Shown here one piece after another: positions 21,101-33,844 of a stretch of DNA of 64,000 nucleotides (position 1 is the first letter of the stretch; each line of letters begins with the position of its first letter). The notes beneath the pieces are model-generated. The model ran no database searches. It saw only the letters and a list, made by a program, of their open reading frames with translations, and was not told the DNA's origin. The DNA comes from Epithemia pelagica (lineage: Eukaryota; Bacillariophyta; Bacillariophyceae; Surirellales; Surirellaceae): the NCBI GenBank assembly GCA_946965045.2, contig OX337234.1, forward strand, positions 124,001-188,000. Reading direction: 5' to 3'. A program made the position numbers and the translations under genes.

Positions 21101-24100
21101 ACACAACATGCAGCAGAAAATTGACAAAACTTTTTGTTGGAGACGGAGCACCAGGTACGGCATGAACCAAGTGAGTCAAAATAATCGAAGTTCGCTTGTC
21201 CCTGTGTCGATGAGGCCTATAATTATGCACACTGGACGCGCAAGCGGGCACAGCGAGAATAAGATCTGAAAGAATACCGAGAAGTTCCCACTGTTCGAGA
21301 AAAGTACCAGTTTGACCATCCTGGCCTTCATACGAGTTTGGCTGGTCTATCACGCTCAGTATTTGCCCCACCAAATAATAGGTGATCAGTGTCGCAGGAG
21401 TACTCAAAGTACTAACTGACTCCTCTCGTTGTAACTCTGCCTTTTCTCGTTTGCCTCGTCGCGAACTGCTGTTTTGTCCCTTACCGGAACTCTTCAACGA
21501 GCTGGACCTGCGCCTCGAGCTACCGCCACTCAGAAGAGACCTACGTACTGGTTTCGAAGGTTGCTTTGGTGTACTCTCCATAGTCGTCGATTGAGCTGGT
21601 GGCTCCGGCGATGTCGTAGATGTGGTTGGAGGCTTCTTGATTCGCTCCTCGGGTGGGATTAATCCAATTCTTGGTTCGCTCGCTTGGAAATCACCTTCAA
21701 TCCGTATAGTAGAGGACATGGCTTTTAGGAAAACAGATGCGTCGCGGCAAATCAGAGGAGTAGCGGCCTCAACAAACGACCGTAATGACACAGTCTCTCG
21801 CCCTATGCTTTTGGATGAGCTAGCAGCGTCATTGCTTTTATTCTTGACGAGTTTCGCCATTGTTGTTCGGATCTCGGTCTCCATTGCAGCCAAAAGAGTT
21901 GACTCGTCTTCCAGCAAACGGCGAAAAATCAGAGTGATCAGGCCACTGTTACCTGTGAAGCGGCTCTGCCCACCCAATGATAGAATCGCTTCCACAACTC
22001 CTTCCTTTATACACTCAGTGGAAGCCGATGGCGTCCTCAACAAGTGTAAAAGCAACATCAGGCCTGCTTGGAGAATGCCAGGAGGGGGGAGAGAGACAAT
22101 CTTTCCCTTGACATCTTCACAACCAATTAATCGACGACATGTTTTCAGACACACTTCGGCATGTCTAAGTGGCAACAAAGGGACGTACGGTGGCATCGGT
22201 TTGGGTGAGTCAACCTCGTCGTCTGGACTCCTTGGAAGATTGTTTCCCTGCCCAAGGACGGTGAATGCATCAAACATTGCCATGGCAATCGAATCAGCGA
22301 GACCCTTGTGGTCCCCCAAAACGTCAAAGTAGTCGCTGCATATGTCAGTCGAGTCCTGATCTTCACCCGTCTTTCTGGATGTCAACAGAGAGTAATCTTC
22401 CTCCGAAAATGCGACAACTGGTTGAGCCATAATGTCCAAGAGGAGCAACGAATGGGGCAACCACATTGGCCATTCCGGAGCAGTGTTAGATGTCACGGCG
22501 GTGTCCATGAAGGCTTCAACACGGGCTATAATGGGCGTCACAAGACCTTTCTTCAGTACCATCAGACGAACTTTGGGAAGTGCCTTGATAAACAAAACAA
22601 CCGAGTGAGTCAACTTGGAAATTGCATGGTCGTCCGCCTGATCGCTAGCTTCAGCCAGCAATTTGGTCTTCAATTCCTCCAACAGTAGAGATACGATCTT
22701 GTCTTTTTCATCCGGATATCGATGGCACAAATCTAACATAAAGGACGTGACGACCACCGTCAAGGCTTCGTTCTCGGCATCTCCATCCATTTGCGTCGTC
22801 GTAATGGTCGAACCCTGTTTGGACTTGGCCAAAATATTGCAGCAGGTGGTGGGTGAAACCTCAATCCACGACTGCAACACGGTCGTGATCTCCTTGTCTT
22901 CGTCGTCTGAACTATCTGTTGGGGATTCTTTCTTTTTCGCTTCCTCATCCTTGGTGCTGTCAACTTCCATTGGAGCGGGGCCATTTTCATTTGCAGTTGC
23001 TTCATTCGATTGCTCCTCAGCCGGATTTGCAGTTGAGGAGGGTTCCGCGTTTGCATTGGAGGAATCCACAGCTGTTTCAACAGCCGTCTCATCACTGCCG
23101 CGGGGAGCTTCCTGTTCGGTAGTCGAGGCGTTGTTCGCCGATGCTTCAGTCTCCTGTGGTTGCTCGGGTTGTTGATCTTGCTGTTGTTGTTGTTCTTGCT
23201 GCTGTTGTTCCTGCTGCTGTTGTTGTTCCTGCTGTTGACGTTCTTGCCGTTCAGCTCGTCGTCGAGCGGCCGTGACTGGGTCCGGTGGCGGATGCGTCAG
23301 TGCATACTCCATGGCGACTTCAATTCGATTGGTCTCGGTGCGCTCCAAGGCGTCAATGGCGTGATCCCGACTGAATCCCATTTCCAGCATTCCGGCAATC
23401 GAGTCTTCACTAACTCGAAAGGGCTGTCGCGGTGGTGGTGGCGGCGATGGTGCTTGGTTCGTATCCGCTGGACCGTCGGCACTCGCATTCCGACTCCGAC
23501 GAATCCAATCCGAAAGAAACATACGCGACGACGATCCATCGCTCGTCCCGCGTGAGGACTTGGTTTTCCGCTTGTTCACCTCCTCTTCCAGTCCTACAAT
23601 GATATCGCCAACCAAGGAGAGCACAGGGTGCATTAAATGGGGCGGTGCCAGTGCGGATCGTTCATCGGCCCACGCCGTTCGCACCGTTTCGGAGATGCGC
23701 AATTGAACACACTTGACCAACCCTTCTGGCTGAAAAAACTCATCCTTCTTGTCCTCCTCCTTGCTAGTGTCGTCCTTCTCGGTGGCATCCGTGGTTTCCA
23801 GTTTCAACAATTCTCGGAAATACTTCCACTTGATCCGACTCATGACAGTGGCCACGGGAGACGAGGAAAGGGACGTCGACATGAGTCGTCGAAGAAATTT
23901 CACAACGGGAGGAAAACATGCCGCTGAACTGTGTCCCACACGCAGTGGCTGTCTCGAGTTGGATTCCTTGCTTGTTGCCAGGGTCTCCTCGCTACGAGTT
24001 CCAGGGGCACGCGCCGAAAAGTCGGTCAAGCAGTGATCCCAAATGTACTGGATGCATTCAAAGAGTGGAGCCGAAGTCAAGGGCATGAGGTCGATTGTCA

Positions 24101-27100
24101 AGCTCGTGTGTTTCAAACCAACCAATTTGGCCAGAAGCAAGACATTGACCATGCGTCGTTCACGTCGTTCTTCAAAAAACAAGCACGAAAGTAACTGATC
24201 CAACAGACATCCGTAGTACATGGCCGTACCGGCTCGGAAACATTCTTGGTCGTCTTGGTCACTCGGTTCAGGCCGAAATTGCAAGGCCTTGGTCAAGGGT
24301 TTGTACAGCATGGTGTGAAGCATTGTCATGACGTGTGCCCCTTGCGTACCCTCGTCCAAGACTGGATTGCGGGTCGTCATGGTTCGAAAGCCTTGTACTA
24401 CCAATCGAGACAAAGAGGTATAGAGTTCTCCGTGACTGCGCTGCAACCGTGCCAGAATGCCGACACCCACTTGCGCCAGGGTTGGAATTTCACATTCCAC
24501 CCGTTGAAAGGGTTCGTCCTTCTTCTTGTTGGTTTCTGTTGTTTTCTTTGTTTCGGCATTGCTCACGTTCCACACGTGAATCACTTCGGCAATGGGTTCT
24601 CGTCCATGTCCGCGCGTCATTTCCGACACCCACCCTCGTTTGGTCCGGTATCGTAGAATACCCGAGGAATTGATGCATCGATCGGTTCCTTCCACCACTT
24701 CTCCCATTTCCATACTTCCGACACTGGCACAGGAATCAATTTCAATCCCATTTCGTACGACAGCTCCTTCGGGACACACGATTCGCAACCGATACCGACA
24801 CGAAACCGATGCCGACGATTGGGATGCTCCTTCCTCTCGCTGCGCTTGTTGGGCCCGCGCCTGACACACATGCCAGAGAGCTTCTTGTTGGACCCTGGTC
24901 AAATCCTGTACGAGGCCCACAAAGGCGGGTGCCGTGATGTAGGTGCGCCATTGCGTCAAGAGCGTCGTTTGCGTGGTCGAACTGCCCATGGACAAATCGT
25001 CCATTCGACGTCCCACGGCCTTGAGGACCAAGGCCAGATTGCCACCCACCCACGAGAGTCGGGCGGCACTCTGCAAGACTCGAGCCATTGCGTGCATGTC
25101 GTCGTTCGAGGTCAATTCGTACAAACGCAAATCGGGCAAGACGCCCAATACACCACGGTCCGTCGGGTTGTTGTTGTTGCCACGTCGTTGCGCCATGAGC
25201 GACTGTTGGGCCGTGTCCCATTCGGTCAAGGCTTGTCGGGTTTCTTGGGCCATGACCTCAAGCAGGTCGTTTGGATTGAGTTTCAACAAGATACACTTGA
25301 GGGCCAAGGTTAAGGAATCTTCAATCGTGGAATGATGCAAATTAGATACGGCCAAGGAGGACAAGCAACTCACATGGACCAAAAAGTTCCAACCTGTAGG
25401 AAAGGTGGCGCGATACAAGTCCAAGAGGGCTGTCAGTCCACCCGCCTCACAAAAGGGTTCGACATGATCGTCATTGTGCAAGACTTGTTCCAACAATTGT
25501 CCCATATTCAACACGTATTGAATCAAACACGACCGTTTCGTTTCGAGTTCCACACTCCGTTCGTCTCGGCCCGATTCTTCTTGGGACGACAAGGCCCGGC
25601 CCAATTCCACGACATGATTCATGGCTTGGACAATGGCGGACAAGACGAGGGGTTTGACCCCTTCCACGTGGCGCATAATTTCTTCCAAGCCCGTGCCGAC
25701 AATGGCCGTCAATTCATTCAACAAACACTTGCTGGCCGGCATGGCATAGTGCGGATGGGTAAAGATGCGACACAGGGCTGGAAACGGATTGGCTTGTTTG
25801 ACCGCCTTGGCGCCCGCTTCCGTCAAGGACAGGGCCGCCAAGACATTGGGGATGGACATTAACAGTTCCGGAATGGGTGGGAGCGAGGGAGTCGACGAAG
25901 GCGACGACGACGTCATCATGTCAAAAAAGGCTTGGGCAATGCCGACTTCATGGACATGATGGACCAAATGGGGATCGTGATTCAAGACATCGCTCAACAT
26001 GGTGGAAATGAGCGAGGTGACATGCCCCCCATAGGCTGGTACATGACGGAGAATGTGGGTAATGGCATTGGCCAAGGTTGGCTGTTTCAATTGATTGGAT
26101 CCCTGCGTCGACGACGTCGTACCAGCTGCAGTGGTTTCCCGCGTTTCGTGTTCTTGATGAAACACGACCGTCAAACATGTAAGCAAGGAAAAGATCAAAA
26201 TGCGTTGCGCCGGAGACGGACCCTTCTTGTCGTTTACGTGAATGGGCAATAATTCGCGCGACAATCGTTCCGTCAAAATCACCACGCCTTGCAAATCGCC
26301 AAAGGCATGGACGGCATTCATTTGGGCGACAATCAAGGTTTCCAAAATTTGCACCGCTTGCGCCGTGACAAACTGCAACTGCGCGACAATCGAGGCATGG
26401 GGGGTCAGGGACGCTGTGGCCTCCAAGTGCAAGAGTCCTCGAACCGTCTCGTCGGTATCCAAAGCGATCAAGGACAAGAGCGCGGGGACCATGCCACTTT
26501 CCGTCAAGGCGGCGGCGCCCGCGGGTGTGGAGGTGACCACCAAGGTCAATTGCAACAAGGTATCCAACCAGACGAGCGCTTGTTGGACTTGGACTGAACG
26601 GGGTGGCCGTGGGGGTGCCGTGGCTTCCAAAAAGGCCAATCCCAAATCCATGGCCATGGCTTCGTCCTCGTCCATACGATGAGTGGGTGTTTGGTTGGTG
26701 CTCTGATTCTTGTCGTTGTCCGTTTCATTGTCCACGCCTTGCATGGTTTGGTCCTCCTTGACATTCCCTGTACTGTTGTTCGTGTGGTGGTTCCGTGTCG
26801 TCGACGTTGTTGTCGTGGTGGTAATGGCCGCGAGAGAATAGCGCACCAAGGTGGGCAAGACGCCCATGTACAAGCCCTTGCCAATGCCCAATTCCGTCAA
26901 AATGGTCGACAAGCGCAATTCGGCCACGACGGGTGTGGTCCCGGGATGCGCGGCATGATCGCGACGGGCCACCAAGGCCGTCAAGGCTTGCAGGGCCAAG
27001 ACGCGGACGGACCAGGGAATGGCTTGTCCGTGCGCCGCCAAATGCGACAAGGCATCGTGGGGATGCGGAGTGCCGTGTCTCCTGGTCGTCGTCGTCGTGC

Positions 27101-28949
27101 TGCTGCTACTAGTCGTGGGATGAATCGTGGCATCGGCCACGGTCGGTCGGACCAAATCAACCAATTCGGCAATGCATTCGGGTTGGGCTTGCACATAGCC
27201 CAAGACCAATTCTTGTTGTTGGGGCGATGTCACGGTTGGCGATGCCACTTGATGCAACATGGCCGTCCAGGCCTGCAAGCGCAATTCCACGGCTGCCACC
27301 ACGTGGTCGTGACACTCGTGATAGGACCGGGCCAACTGTAGGTCGGCCACCAAGCCAAACAAGCGATCCGGGTTCTTTTTCGTTGTGGTTGTCGTTGGGG
27401 CAGTGGGAGTTGGATTCTGGTCACGACTACTACCAGTCGCTGTCGGAAACTTAGGTCGATCCTCGGCGGGCACTTGCTCGAGTGCCAGATTCCAAATCTC
27501 CGTCATGGATAACAGGTGATGATGATGATGTCGACCACCCCCTCCCGCGGCCGTGACGCGTCGTCGTTTTTGGGTCGAACTGAGTGGTACTTCATCATGG
27601 TCGTCTTCTTCTTCTTCCTCCATGGCAGCCGCCGCGCTACTACTACTATTTGTGCTCCACAATTGCGCCGCATCCAAATGCACGACACAGTCGGGACTGT
27701 GCACATAATGCACGTGGCCCGGTTCCGTCGGCCAGGGTTGGGCCGCCACGAGCGTGCGTCCCAAAGCTTCTTCGGTAGAATTCGTCGTCATGCTACTGCT
27801 TTCGACAAAGGCGGCATCGGCCGTCACGACTTGGGCCAATCCCAAGGATTGCGCGCGGGTGCCCCATCCCCGGGCGAGGGCGAGACAGCGCAATTGACAG
27901 GGCACGGGCAAGGCCGGGGGCGCCATGCCTTGCAAGAGTGGGCCGCCGCCAGGAGCCGACGGTTCCAAACAGGCCGCCAATCCGACATGATGCGAGGCTT
28001 GACAGGGCGCACAATAGGCGCACACCACAGCGGCACTCGCTTGAATCCACACCGCGTGACCACTCGCCAACAGGTCCGTCACTTCCCACAGGACCGAACT
28101 GGCCACTAGTTTGGAATAGGAATTGCGCAAGAGACTGGCCAAAAAGTGCAACATACGAGCCACGTCCGTCACCACGACGGACGAGTCGACAGGTTCCGGA
28201 CCCAGTGCCAAGACCCACTGCTCCTCGTCGTCGTCGTCATTGTCGTCCGGACTGTGAATGGCGCGGGGATGGGGATGCGGTGCGGTGCGAGCTGTGGGCG
28301 CCGACGCATGAACCACCCGTGGCACGGGGGGCAGCAAGAGCCACGAGGGATACACCCTCACCACATGCTTCAAAATCGCTGAAATCACCTTCAAGGCGGG
28401 TTTCCACAATTGCAAATCCACCTGTATAAATAGATGTAGATAGATAGATAGATAGATAGATATGTATATATCGAGTAGAATAGAGAAACCACAAAAACAA
28501 GAGCAAGCAAGCAAGCAAGAAAAGAAAAAAGGGGCCAATGGAACAATCACAACAACAACAAGATACCAAAACAAAAGAGAGAGAAAAGTGAGACAGACTT
28601 GTGTTTTCGGAGAAGAACAGGCAGGTAGCTATCCAGAAAGCCACAGGGAGCCTCCGGAGTAACGCCACAGCGACCAGACCACCGTGCACTCCATCCATCC
28701 CTATCGTACCTGTTCTCCAAAGGGCCACAGCAATGTCGTCGTGGAAGCAGTCGTTGGCACAAACTCGTCGAGGAGCTGCATCACTTGCGACCGCACGTCA
28801 TGTCCATTCGTACTTGTCGTAGTGTTGTGCAGGGCATTCCAGGCCGTGCGCAAGGCAATCAAGTGCGGGTCATATTCGCGAAATTCCGTCGGAAGCGGCG
28901 AGGAATCATCCTCGTTCGACGAATGGTGGAGTGCGAATGGTTCGGACAT
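15108..28949 (-). CDS. Giant HECT E3 ubiquitin ligase (UPL1/TOM1/HUWE1 type)
   Basis: Exon 1 is 28949-28710 (80 codons) and exon 2 is 28421-15108, joined in phase 0 across a 288-bp GT-AG intron, giving about 4,517 residues. The second exon is one uninterrupted 13.3-kb frame. The N-terminal ~1,600 residues are helical and alanine/leucine-rich, as in the armadillo-like DUF908/DUF913 region of this family. A UBA domain (SIAGMLEMGFSRDHAIDAL) lies near residue 1750, followed by a Gln-rich tract (about 1800-1830). Acidic tracts occur near 2780-2855 and 3220-3350. The DUF4414-type ubiquitin-binding repeats (LPREMQRDVV, LPEDMRQEVI, LAPELRAEIL) lie near 3370-3500. The HECT domain runs from about 4160 to the end; the catalytic cysteine is in SAHTCFNSLDLP (about residue 4484). 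It transfers ubiquitin from E2 to substrate. Family members act in nucleus and cytosol on excess histones, ribosomal proteins and DNA-repair factors (established for TOM1/HUWE1). Very high confidence in class. Confidence 0.95.
28437..28462. repeat. (GATA)n microsatellite in HECT intron
   Basis: A short run of GATA units lies in the single intron of the HECT gene, a few bases upstream of the acceptor on the coding (minus) strand. Confidence 0.85.
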
Positions 28950-29666
28950 GGTATATATGCGTATAGAGAGTCGTGCGTGCGTGTGTTTGGCAGTTCAATT
29001 CAACGACAGTCCCTTCTGCAACAACTCAACAACGACGACGAGACTCCAGGAGAGAATGGCAGAATCAACGGGGCATGGGGGAATCGGAAAGCCGAGTTTT
29101 TGGTGTGAAGCAACGATGCGCGCGGTGCAGGTCTTCCCCGAAACTGTGGAATGTCGTGGACGACCCTGGAATCACTCCTTTCACCACGCAGTTGTTGGAA
29201 TGTGGAGAGAGACTATTTTCTGCAAGGATTTGCAAACAGAGAGATCTCTTCGTCTCTGACTGTGATCTCTCCCTCTCTCGCTCTCTCGTTGTTCGTTTCT
29301 CTCGTTCTTCCTCGTTTCCAATGAAGAGGATACAAAGATGTTTTTTTTTTGTGCGTGTCTGTGTGCCCTCTCGCTGCGGCCCGAGAAGAGAAGCAACGAA
29401 TGTATGTACTCTCTGTAGGAGTCTGCATCTTTGCTGTGCCGTTTTGAGTAGAGACGGGTCACCTTCCAGATCGGTCGCAGGCGGTCGCGTTACAGTCGCG
29501 TAATGTTATGATGGACGACGACCACGTCGATGTTTTGATCAGTGTGGGTGTATTGTATGTATGTGGTGCATGGTCCATTGCCACCATCTCTCGTGAGAGA
29601 AGAAGAAGAAGAAGAAGAAGAAGAAGAAGAAGAAGAAAACAACCACTACAAAACAACACCAAAAGC
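28950..29666. other. Putative bidirectional promoter region
   Basis: This stretch lies between the minus-strand HECT start and the plus-strand gene model starting at 29667. A CT-rich stretch is at 29264-29315. No gene is supported inside it. Confidence 0.4.
29597..29638. repeat. (GAA)n microsatellite
   Basis: An almost pure run of AGA/GAA triplets lies in the presumed 5' UTR of the plus-strand gene at 29667. Confidence 0.85.
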
Positions 29667-31137
29667 ATGGACAGTTGGGTGGTGGGACAATTTGCCTTTT
29701 GGATCACCGTGCGAGAGGTACGTATAGTGCGTAGTACTACATCATACTTGGCGTGGAGAATGCTGTGTGGCGTTGTTGCGGGCCAACACACACACAAGTG
29801 TCGTGTCGTATACGAGGAGGAGACGCGGGTGGGCCCGAGCTGATACGACGATACTGCCAATGATATTCGCTACCGCACAACCTACAGAGGAGAACAACCA
29901 CAACCACAACCACAACACCAACCACCCCGTCCTGGTTCACCACCCACCACCAAAAAACGCATCCGTGGTCCACTGTGCTCCTACGGTATCCACGACACGA
30001 GCAGCAGCAAACCGCAACCGCCACATCTATATGCTACGAGACCCTACAATAAATTGGCGGTCGTGTGCAGTCGTTTGGTAGCCACCACCGGCCAACGACT
30101 TCACATTAACGCAACCAACACACACGCATTGGATCCAGTTTGGGTTGGTCGACCACAGCGTGCGCGAGTCGGTGTCCCTCGTCGCATGGTCCTGTCTGTC
30201 ATGTGCACATTCATGGAGCACAGAAATCCGTGTCTCACGTATAGTGTTCTCGTCGTTCGTTGTATTTTGGCGTTTGTTCTTCTTGTTGTCCTATTATGGA
30301 TTCGGTGGTTGGAATCGATATCCATTGGTATACACACCCTCGAATCGAATCGTCGACTCGGGAATGCCGTTTGGTTGGGAATCTCTCCATCCTTTTTTCT
30401 CTACATTGATAACGTTTGGTTGGGAATCTCTCCATCCTTTGTTCTCTACATTGATAATAGGTCAATCCCACACAAATTGTGGACTATGTCATTCAAACCT
30501 GGTTGGATCTCATGACACCGGGACGGGGAGCGGGCGAATCGCAATGGTACGTAGTAGTACAGGAAGAGACAGCGCCGACCGAGAAATGTGTGATGTCGGG
30601 CGGTGAGGAAGAGTGTTTGTGTGGTTCCGCAGCATTCGGTGGTGGTAATGGTTCTGGATGCCGTGTCCACGGGGGAGCGACCCGTGAGACGCCGAATCTA
30701 CCCGACAAAACAATCGACGACGATTGGGTTCCATGCTTCTTGTTGGGAGGAGGATGTAGTTGGAGTGATTGGGTGATGCTGCTGGTGCAACGCTTTATAC
30801 TCACATGTGTTTGTGTGATCGTTCTGGTTGTTCTGCTCCTTGTGGCCGTTCTCATGGGGTGTCTCTACTACTACGACAACGACGACACTAAAGGTGGATG
30901 CGGGCGGTCCGGAATTTGGAACAATCGACGGAACGAGCCCGATTGGAATTGGACGTAAGAAGTGACTTGCGAAACTGGGACAGTGCCCATCCCGAATTGC
31001 ATCATGAACTCATGGTCCGTTACATTTGTGGAGCGGTCGTTTCCGTCGTGGCCACGTCCTTTTATCAAAGTTTGTGGAGGGCCCTGCGGACAACGAGTAG
31101 TGGTGCTTCGGATCGTCGATCGTCGCACAATCTCTAA
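29667..31137 (+). CDS. Uncharacterised multi-exon protein with a membrane span (partly resolved)
   Basis: The 3' half is well supported by splice and frame logic. Exon ~30082-30327 contains the hydrophobic span RIVFSSFVVFWRLFFLLSYY, exon 30461-30546 reads VNPTQIVDYVIQTWLDLM, and exon 30894-31137 reads WMRAVRNLEQSTERARLEL and ends RRSSHNL. They join in phase through GTATAC...AATAG and GTACGTAG...TAAAG introns. A first exon 29667-29717 (MDSWVVGQFAFWITVRE, then GTACGTATAG) is plausible, but the linking exon(s) between 29718 and 30081 are not resolved; a proline-rich frame (RGEQPQPQPQHQPP) occurs there. No family is recognised. RNA data would decide the 5' structure. Confidence 0.45.
30365..30458 (+). 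repeat. Tandem duplication (~47 bp x 2) inside an intron
   Basis: Two adjacent copies of a segment containing TTTGGTTGGGAATCTCTCC and CTCTACATTGATAA lie just upstream of the acceptor at 30460. The duplication also doubles the pyrimidine-rich stretch before the acceptor. Confidence 0.8.
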
Positions 31138-31639
31138 TAAAACACACACACACTGTCGGTGTATGTGTGACGCGCGACAAGTGTGTGTCCATGGGTCGCT
31201 TCTACAGATGTATACACAAGACCAACAGTTCTGTGGAGGAGGAGAGATAGAGGGAGAGGAGACTCTATGCTAGTAGAAACTGTGGCGGCAGACTCATCCT
31301 GTTGTGCTGGTAGTAGAGTCGAGGGCCCGTCCTCCTCCGGAACCAGGGTTTTGTGTATATGATCCTCCAAGACAAACCTTTTTTGGTAGACACCCTGCTT
31401 CTATCTAGAGTGTTTGTATTCTTCTTTTGGTTGTCGTTGTCCGGACTTTTACCACAAGAATGACTCTGTCGAGAGTCAACTCCAGTACCAATGGTACCCA
31501 AACCTCGTTTCATTTGTTCCTACTAACCTCTGGGGAAAGGAGAGAGAGCAAAGATTGAAAAAGCCCTTGTCCATGCCAAGACGTTGTCCCTCGAACTGCC
31601 TCGGAGACGAATCCAGCAGTCGCTGTCCGCTGAAACGGC
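31138..31639. other. Intergenic region before the Kelch inverted duplication
   Basis: No supported gene. The remnant frames are short and unrelated to known families. Confidence 0.4.
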
Positions 31640-32009
31640 AATCGGACCGTTCCACGAGCACATGTCACGCCTGACTGGGATCCAGTGCGAATCAGCACCT
31701 CTTGTGTGATCGGTCGAGATGCGTCCTCTCAACCATGGAAACCGCTCCGCTTCGTTCCCTTCGACACGGCGACGGACTCTCCCAACACACAGCATGTAGG
31801 ATGGATTTGGATCGGTCGACTTGTGTTCGATGGAGAACAAGCACGAATCAGTCGTACTCCACGCCAACACCTAGAACCTTCAACGAAAACGCAACAGTCA
31901 GTCCAAACACATCCATAACACATCTTGTTCCATGGAGTCTTGATGCCACAAAAAGAAAGCGCTTCTCGTAGAGTAACGACCTTTTTGATGTTCCACCAAA
32001 AAAAGTCCA

Positions 32010-33134
32010 ATGCCCGCAAGTATGAAGGTTCACGAACAAGCGTTATTGTCAGGATTGGTCTTTGCGGACAGCAAGGACAAATTAGAACCAAAGTGGAGGC
32101 CATCAAGTGAAAATTGGACTCCACTCATGGGACGGCATGTGTGGGGCCATGCGTCGGTTGTCGTTCATCATACACACACGAACCACGACAAGATGGTGGT
32201 TGTGTTGGGAGGTCGATTTAATGGTACAACAAATTCGGTTAGTCTCTGGATCGTTGGCGAGAAAAGGTGGCAAAATGGACCGCCTCTACAAGAAAAACGA
32301 GGAAATCTTGCTTCTGTGGTTTGCAGTGGCGCTGTTTACGCCATTGGCGGATTCAATGGCCACACTGCCTTGGATACTATTGAACGTATCCATGTCGGCG
32401 ATTTACTTCATTCATCATCTTCATCTTCCGGCAACAGCACCAAGGGATGGAAGATGTTGAAGTGTCGATTGACGAGTAAACGATATGGATGCGCCGCTGT
32501 TTCTGTTTCCGACAGATTTATTGTGATGGCGGGCGGACGCATTTCTAGTTACGCCGATTGCTTATCATCCGTTGATATCTTGGACACGGCATCTGGGAAC
32601 CCATATTCGGTCGCATCTGGGCCATCGTTGAAAAAAGGTCGAAGCTTTTTTGCAATGGCTGTGGTAGGTTCACGCATCTATGCTGTTGGTGGATGGGATG
32701 GAATTATGACGTACGGTGATTGCCGGAAATCGGTCGAATACCTTGAGTTTGATGACTGCTTGGATCCTGCCACCTCCACTGTGGCATTGTCGACAGAGTC
32801 TTGGACCATCCATGAGGAACTTGTTTTGAACATGCCGAGAGCTGGATTGTCTGCAGTCCAAGTGGGCTCCTGTCTTGTCGTGGCAGGAGGAGGCGATGAC
32901 AGCGGTCTATCCGTATATGCTGTGGAGGTTTTGGATACTGTGAGAAACATGGTTTGGGAGCTTCCGGACTTGACAGTGGGGAGGGGTATTTGTGACCTGG
33001 TGTCCTTGCCGAATACTCTTGCTGTGATTCGTCGCAGTAGTGGAGAAGAGTTTTCGTCTGAAACACTGTCACTTGTGGATAAGAAGAGTTGGCTCTTTGC
33101 ACGGTTGATGGAGATTGGCAAAGTTCCAACCTAG
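32010..33134 (+). CDS. Kelch-repeat beta-propeller protein, copy A
   Basis: A single-exon 374-residue protein. Kelch blades are marked by GG doublets preceded by hydrophobic strands: MVVVLGGRFNG, VYAIGGFNG, IVMAGGRISS, IYAVGGWDG and LVVAGGGDD. Conserved Tyr/Trp residues follow (SLWIVGEKRW, WELPDL). There is no F-box, BTB or signal peptide, so this is a stand-alone propeller, which usually mediates protein-protein contacts in the cytosol. A Ser run (residues ~132-137) interrupts one loop. An alternative start is the Met at residue 5 (MKVHEQ). The gene is paired head-away with copy B in an inverted duplication, with tails facing each other. The reading frame is intact, which suggests selection or recent duplication. 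Confidence 0.85.
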   Translation: MPASMKVHEQALLSGLVFADSKDKLEPKWRPSSENWTPLMGRHVWGHASVVVHHTHTNHDKMVVVLGGRFNGTTNSVSLWIVGEKRWQNGPPLQEKRGNLASVVCSGAVYAIGGFNGHTALDTIERIHVGDLLHSSSSSSGNSTKGWKMLKCRLTSKRYGCAAVSVSDRFIVMAGGRISSYADCLSSVDILDTASGNPYSVASGPSLKKGRSFFAMAVVGSRIYAVGGWDGIMTYGDCRKSVEYLEFDDCLDPATSTVALSTESWTIHEELVLNMPRAGLSAVQVGSCLVVAGGGDDSGLSVYAVEVLDTVRNMVWELPDLTVGRGICDLVSLPNTLAVIRRSSGEEFSSETLSLVDKKSWLFARLMEIGKVPT

Positions 33135-33475
33135 AAGCACACTACACTCCTGCTTTTCGTTCGGACTCTGTGTCAAGAGGTTCTGTGGAGACGGATCTTG
33201 ATGACCAGGAAATGAATACTTTGATTGTGATGACTGTCGTGTTTTGGTTTGACCGTGTCCCATCCTTGATATGGTCTCTTTGTACTAGCAGCAGAGAGCG
33301 AGTGTGGTGTCAGTCTGCGATTTGCCAGAGAGAAATAATAGGGGCCCACATTGGCCATTCGGTTTTCCGTTGGGGCCGGAAAAGTGTGATATCGTTCCCT
33401 CTCCCATAGTGGATAGAGATTCATCTTAGTGCTAGAGCTTAGCCGCCAGAGGAGGACGGAGTTGTTGTTGGTGGT

Positions 33476-33665
33476 GACGACCATTGTGTTCTTTGGGGTC
33501 GATTGTATGAGGCTCCGGCTCCGTGTGTTGATGATGGTCCCCCGGCGCGCTCGAGACCGTTGAATCACGATCAAGACTAACAGTCGCGAACACTATTTAA
33601 ATCTAATTTAAGTAGAGTAACGTTCAGGACCGTTGAATTTGGAAGACAACGCGCTCCGACGATGG
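33476..33665. repeat. Direct repeat bracketing the right Kelch arm, copy 1
   Basis: About 190 bp in the centre of the inverted duplication (including GGACCGTTGAATTTGGAAG and CCCCCGGCGCGC) recurs in direct orientation at about 35352-35565, just outside the right arm. Confidence 0.8.
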
Positions 33666-33844
33666 CGTCTTGCGCCTTTCACCACGAAAGCACAAACCAA
33701 AGAACCATATCTAAGATGGGACACACTCAAACCAAAACACGACAGTCATGACAATCAAAGTATTCAGTTCCTGGTGACCAAGACCCGTCTCCACAGAAAC
33801 TGTTGACACAGGGTCCGAAAGAAAAGCATGAGTGTGCTGTGCTG

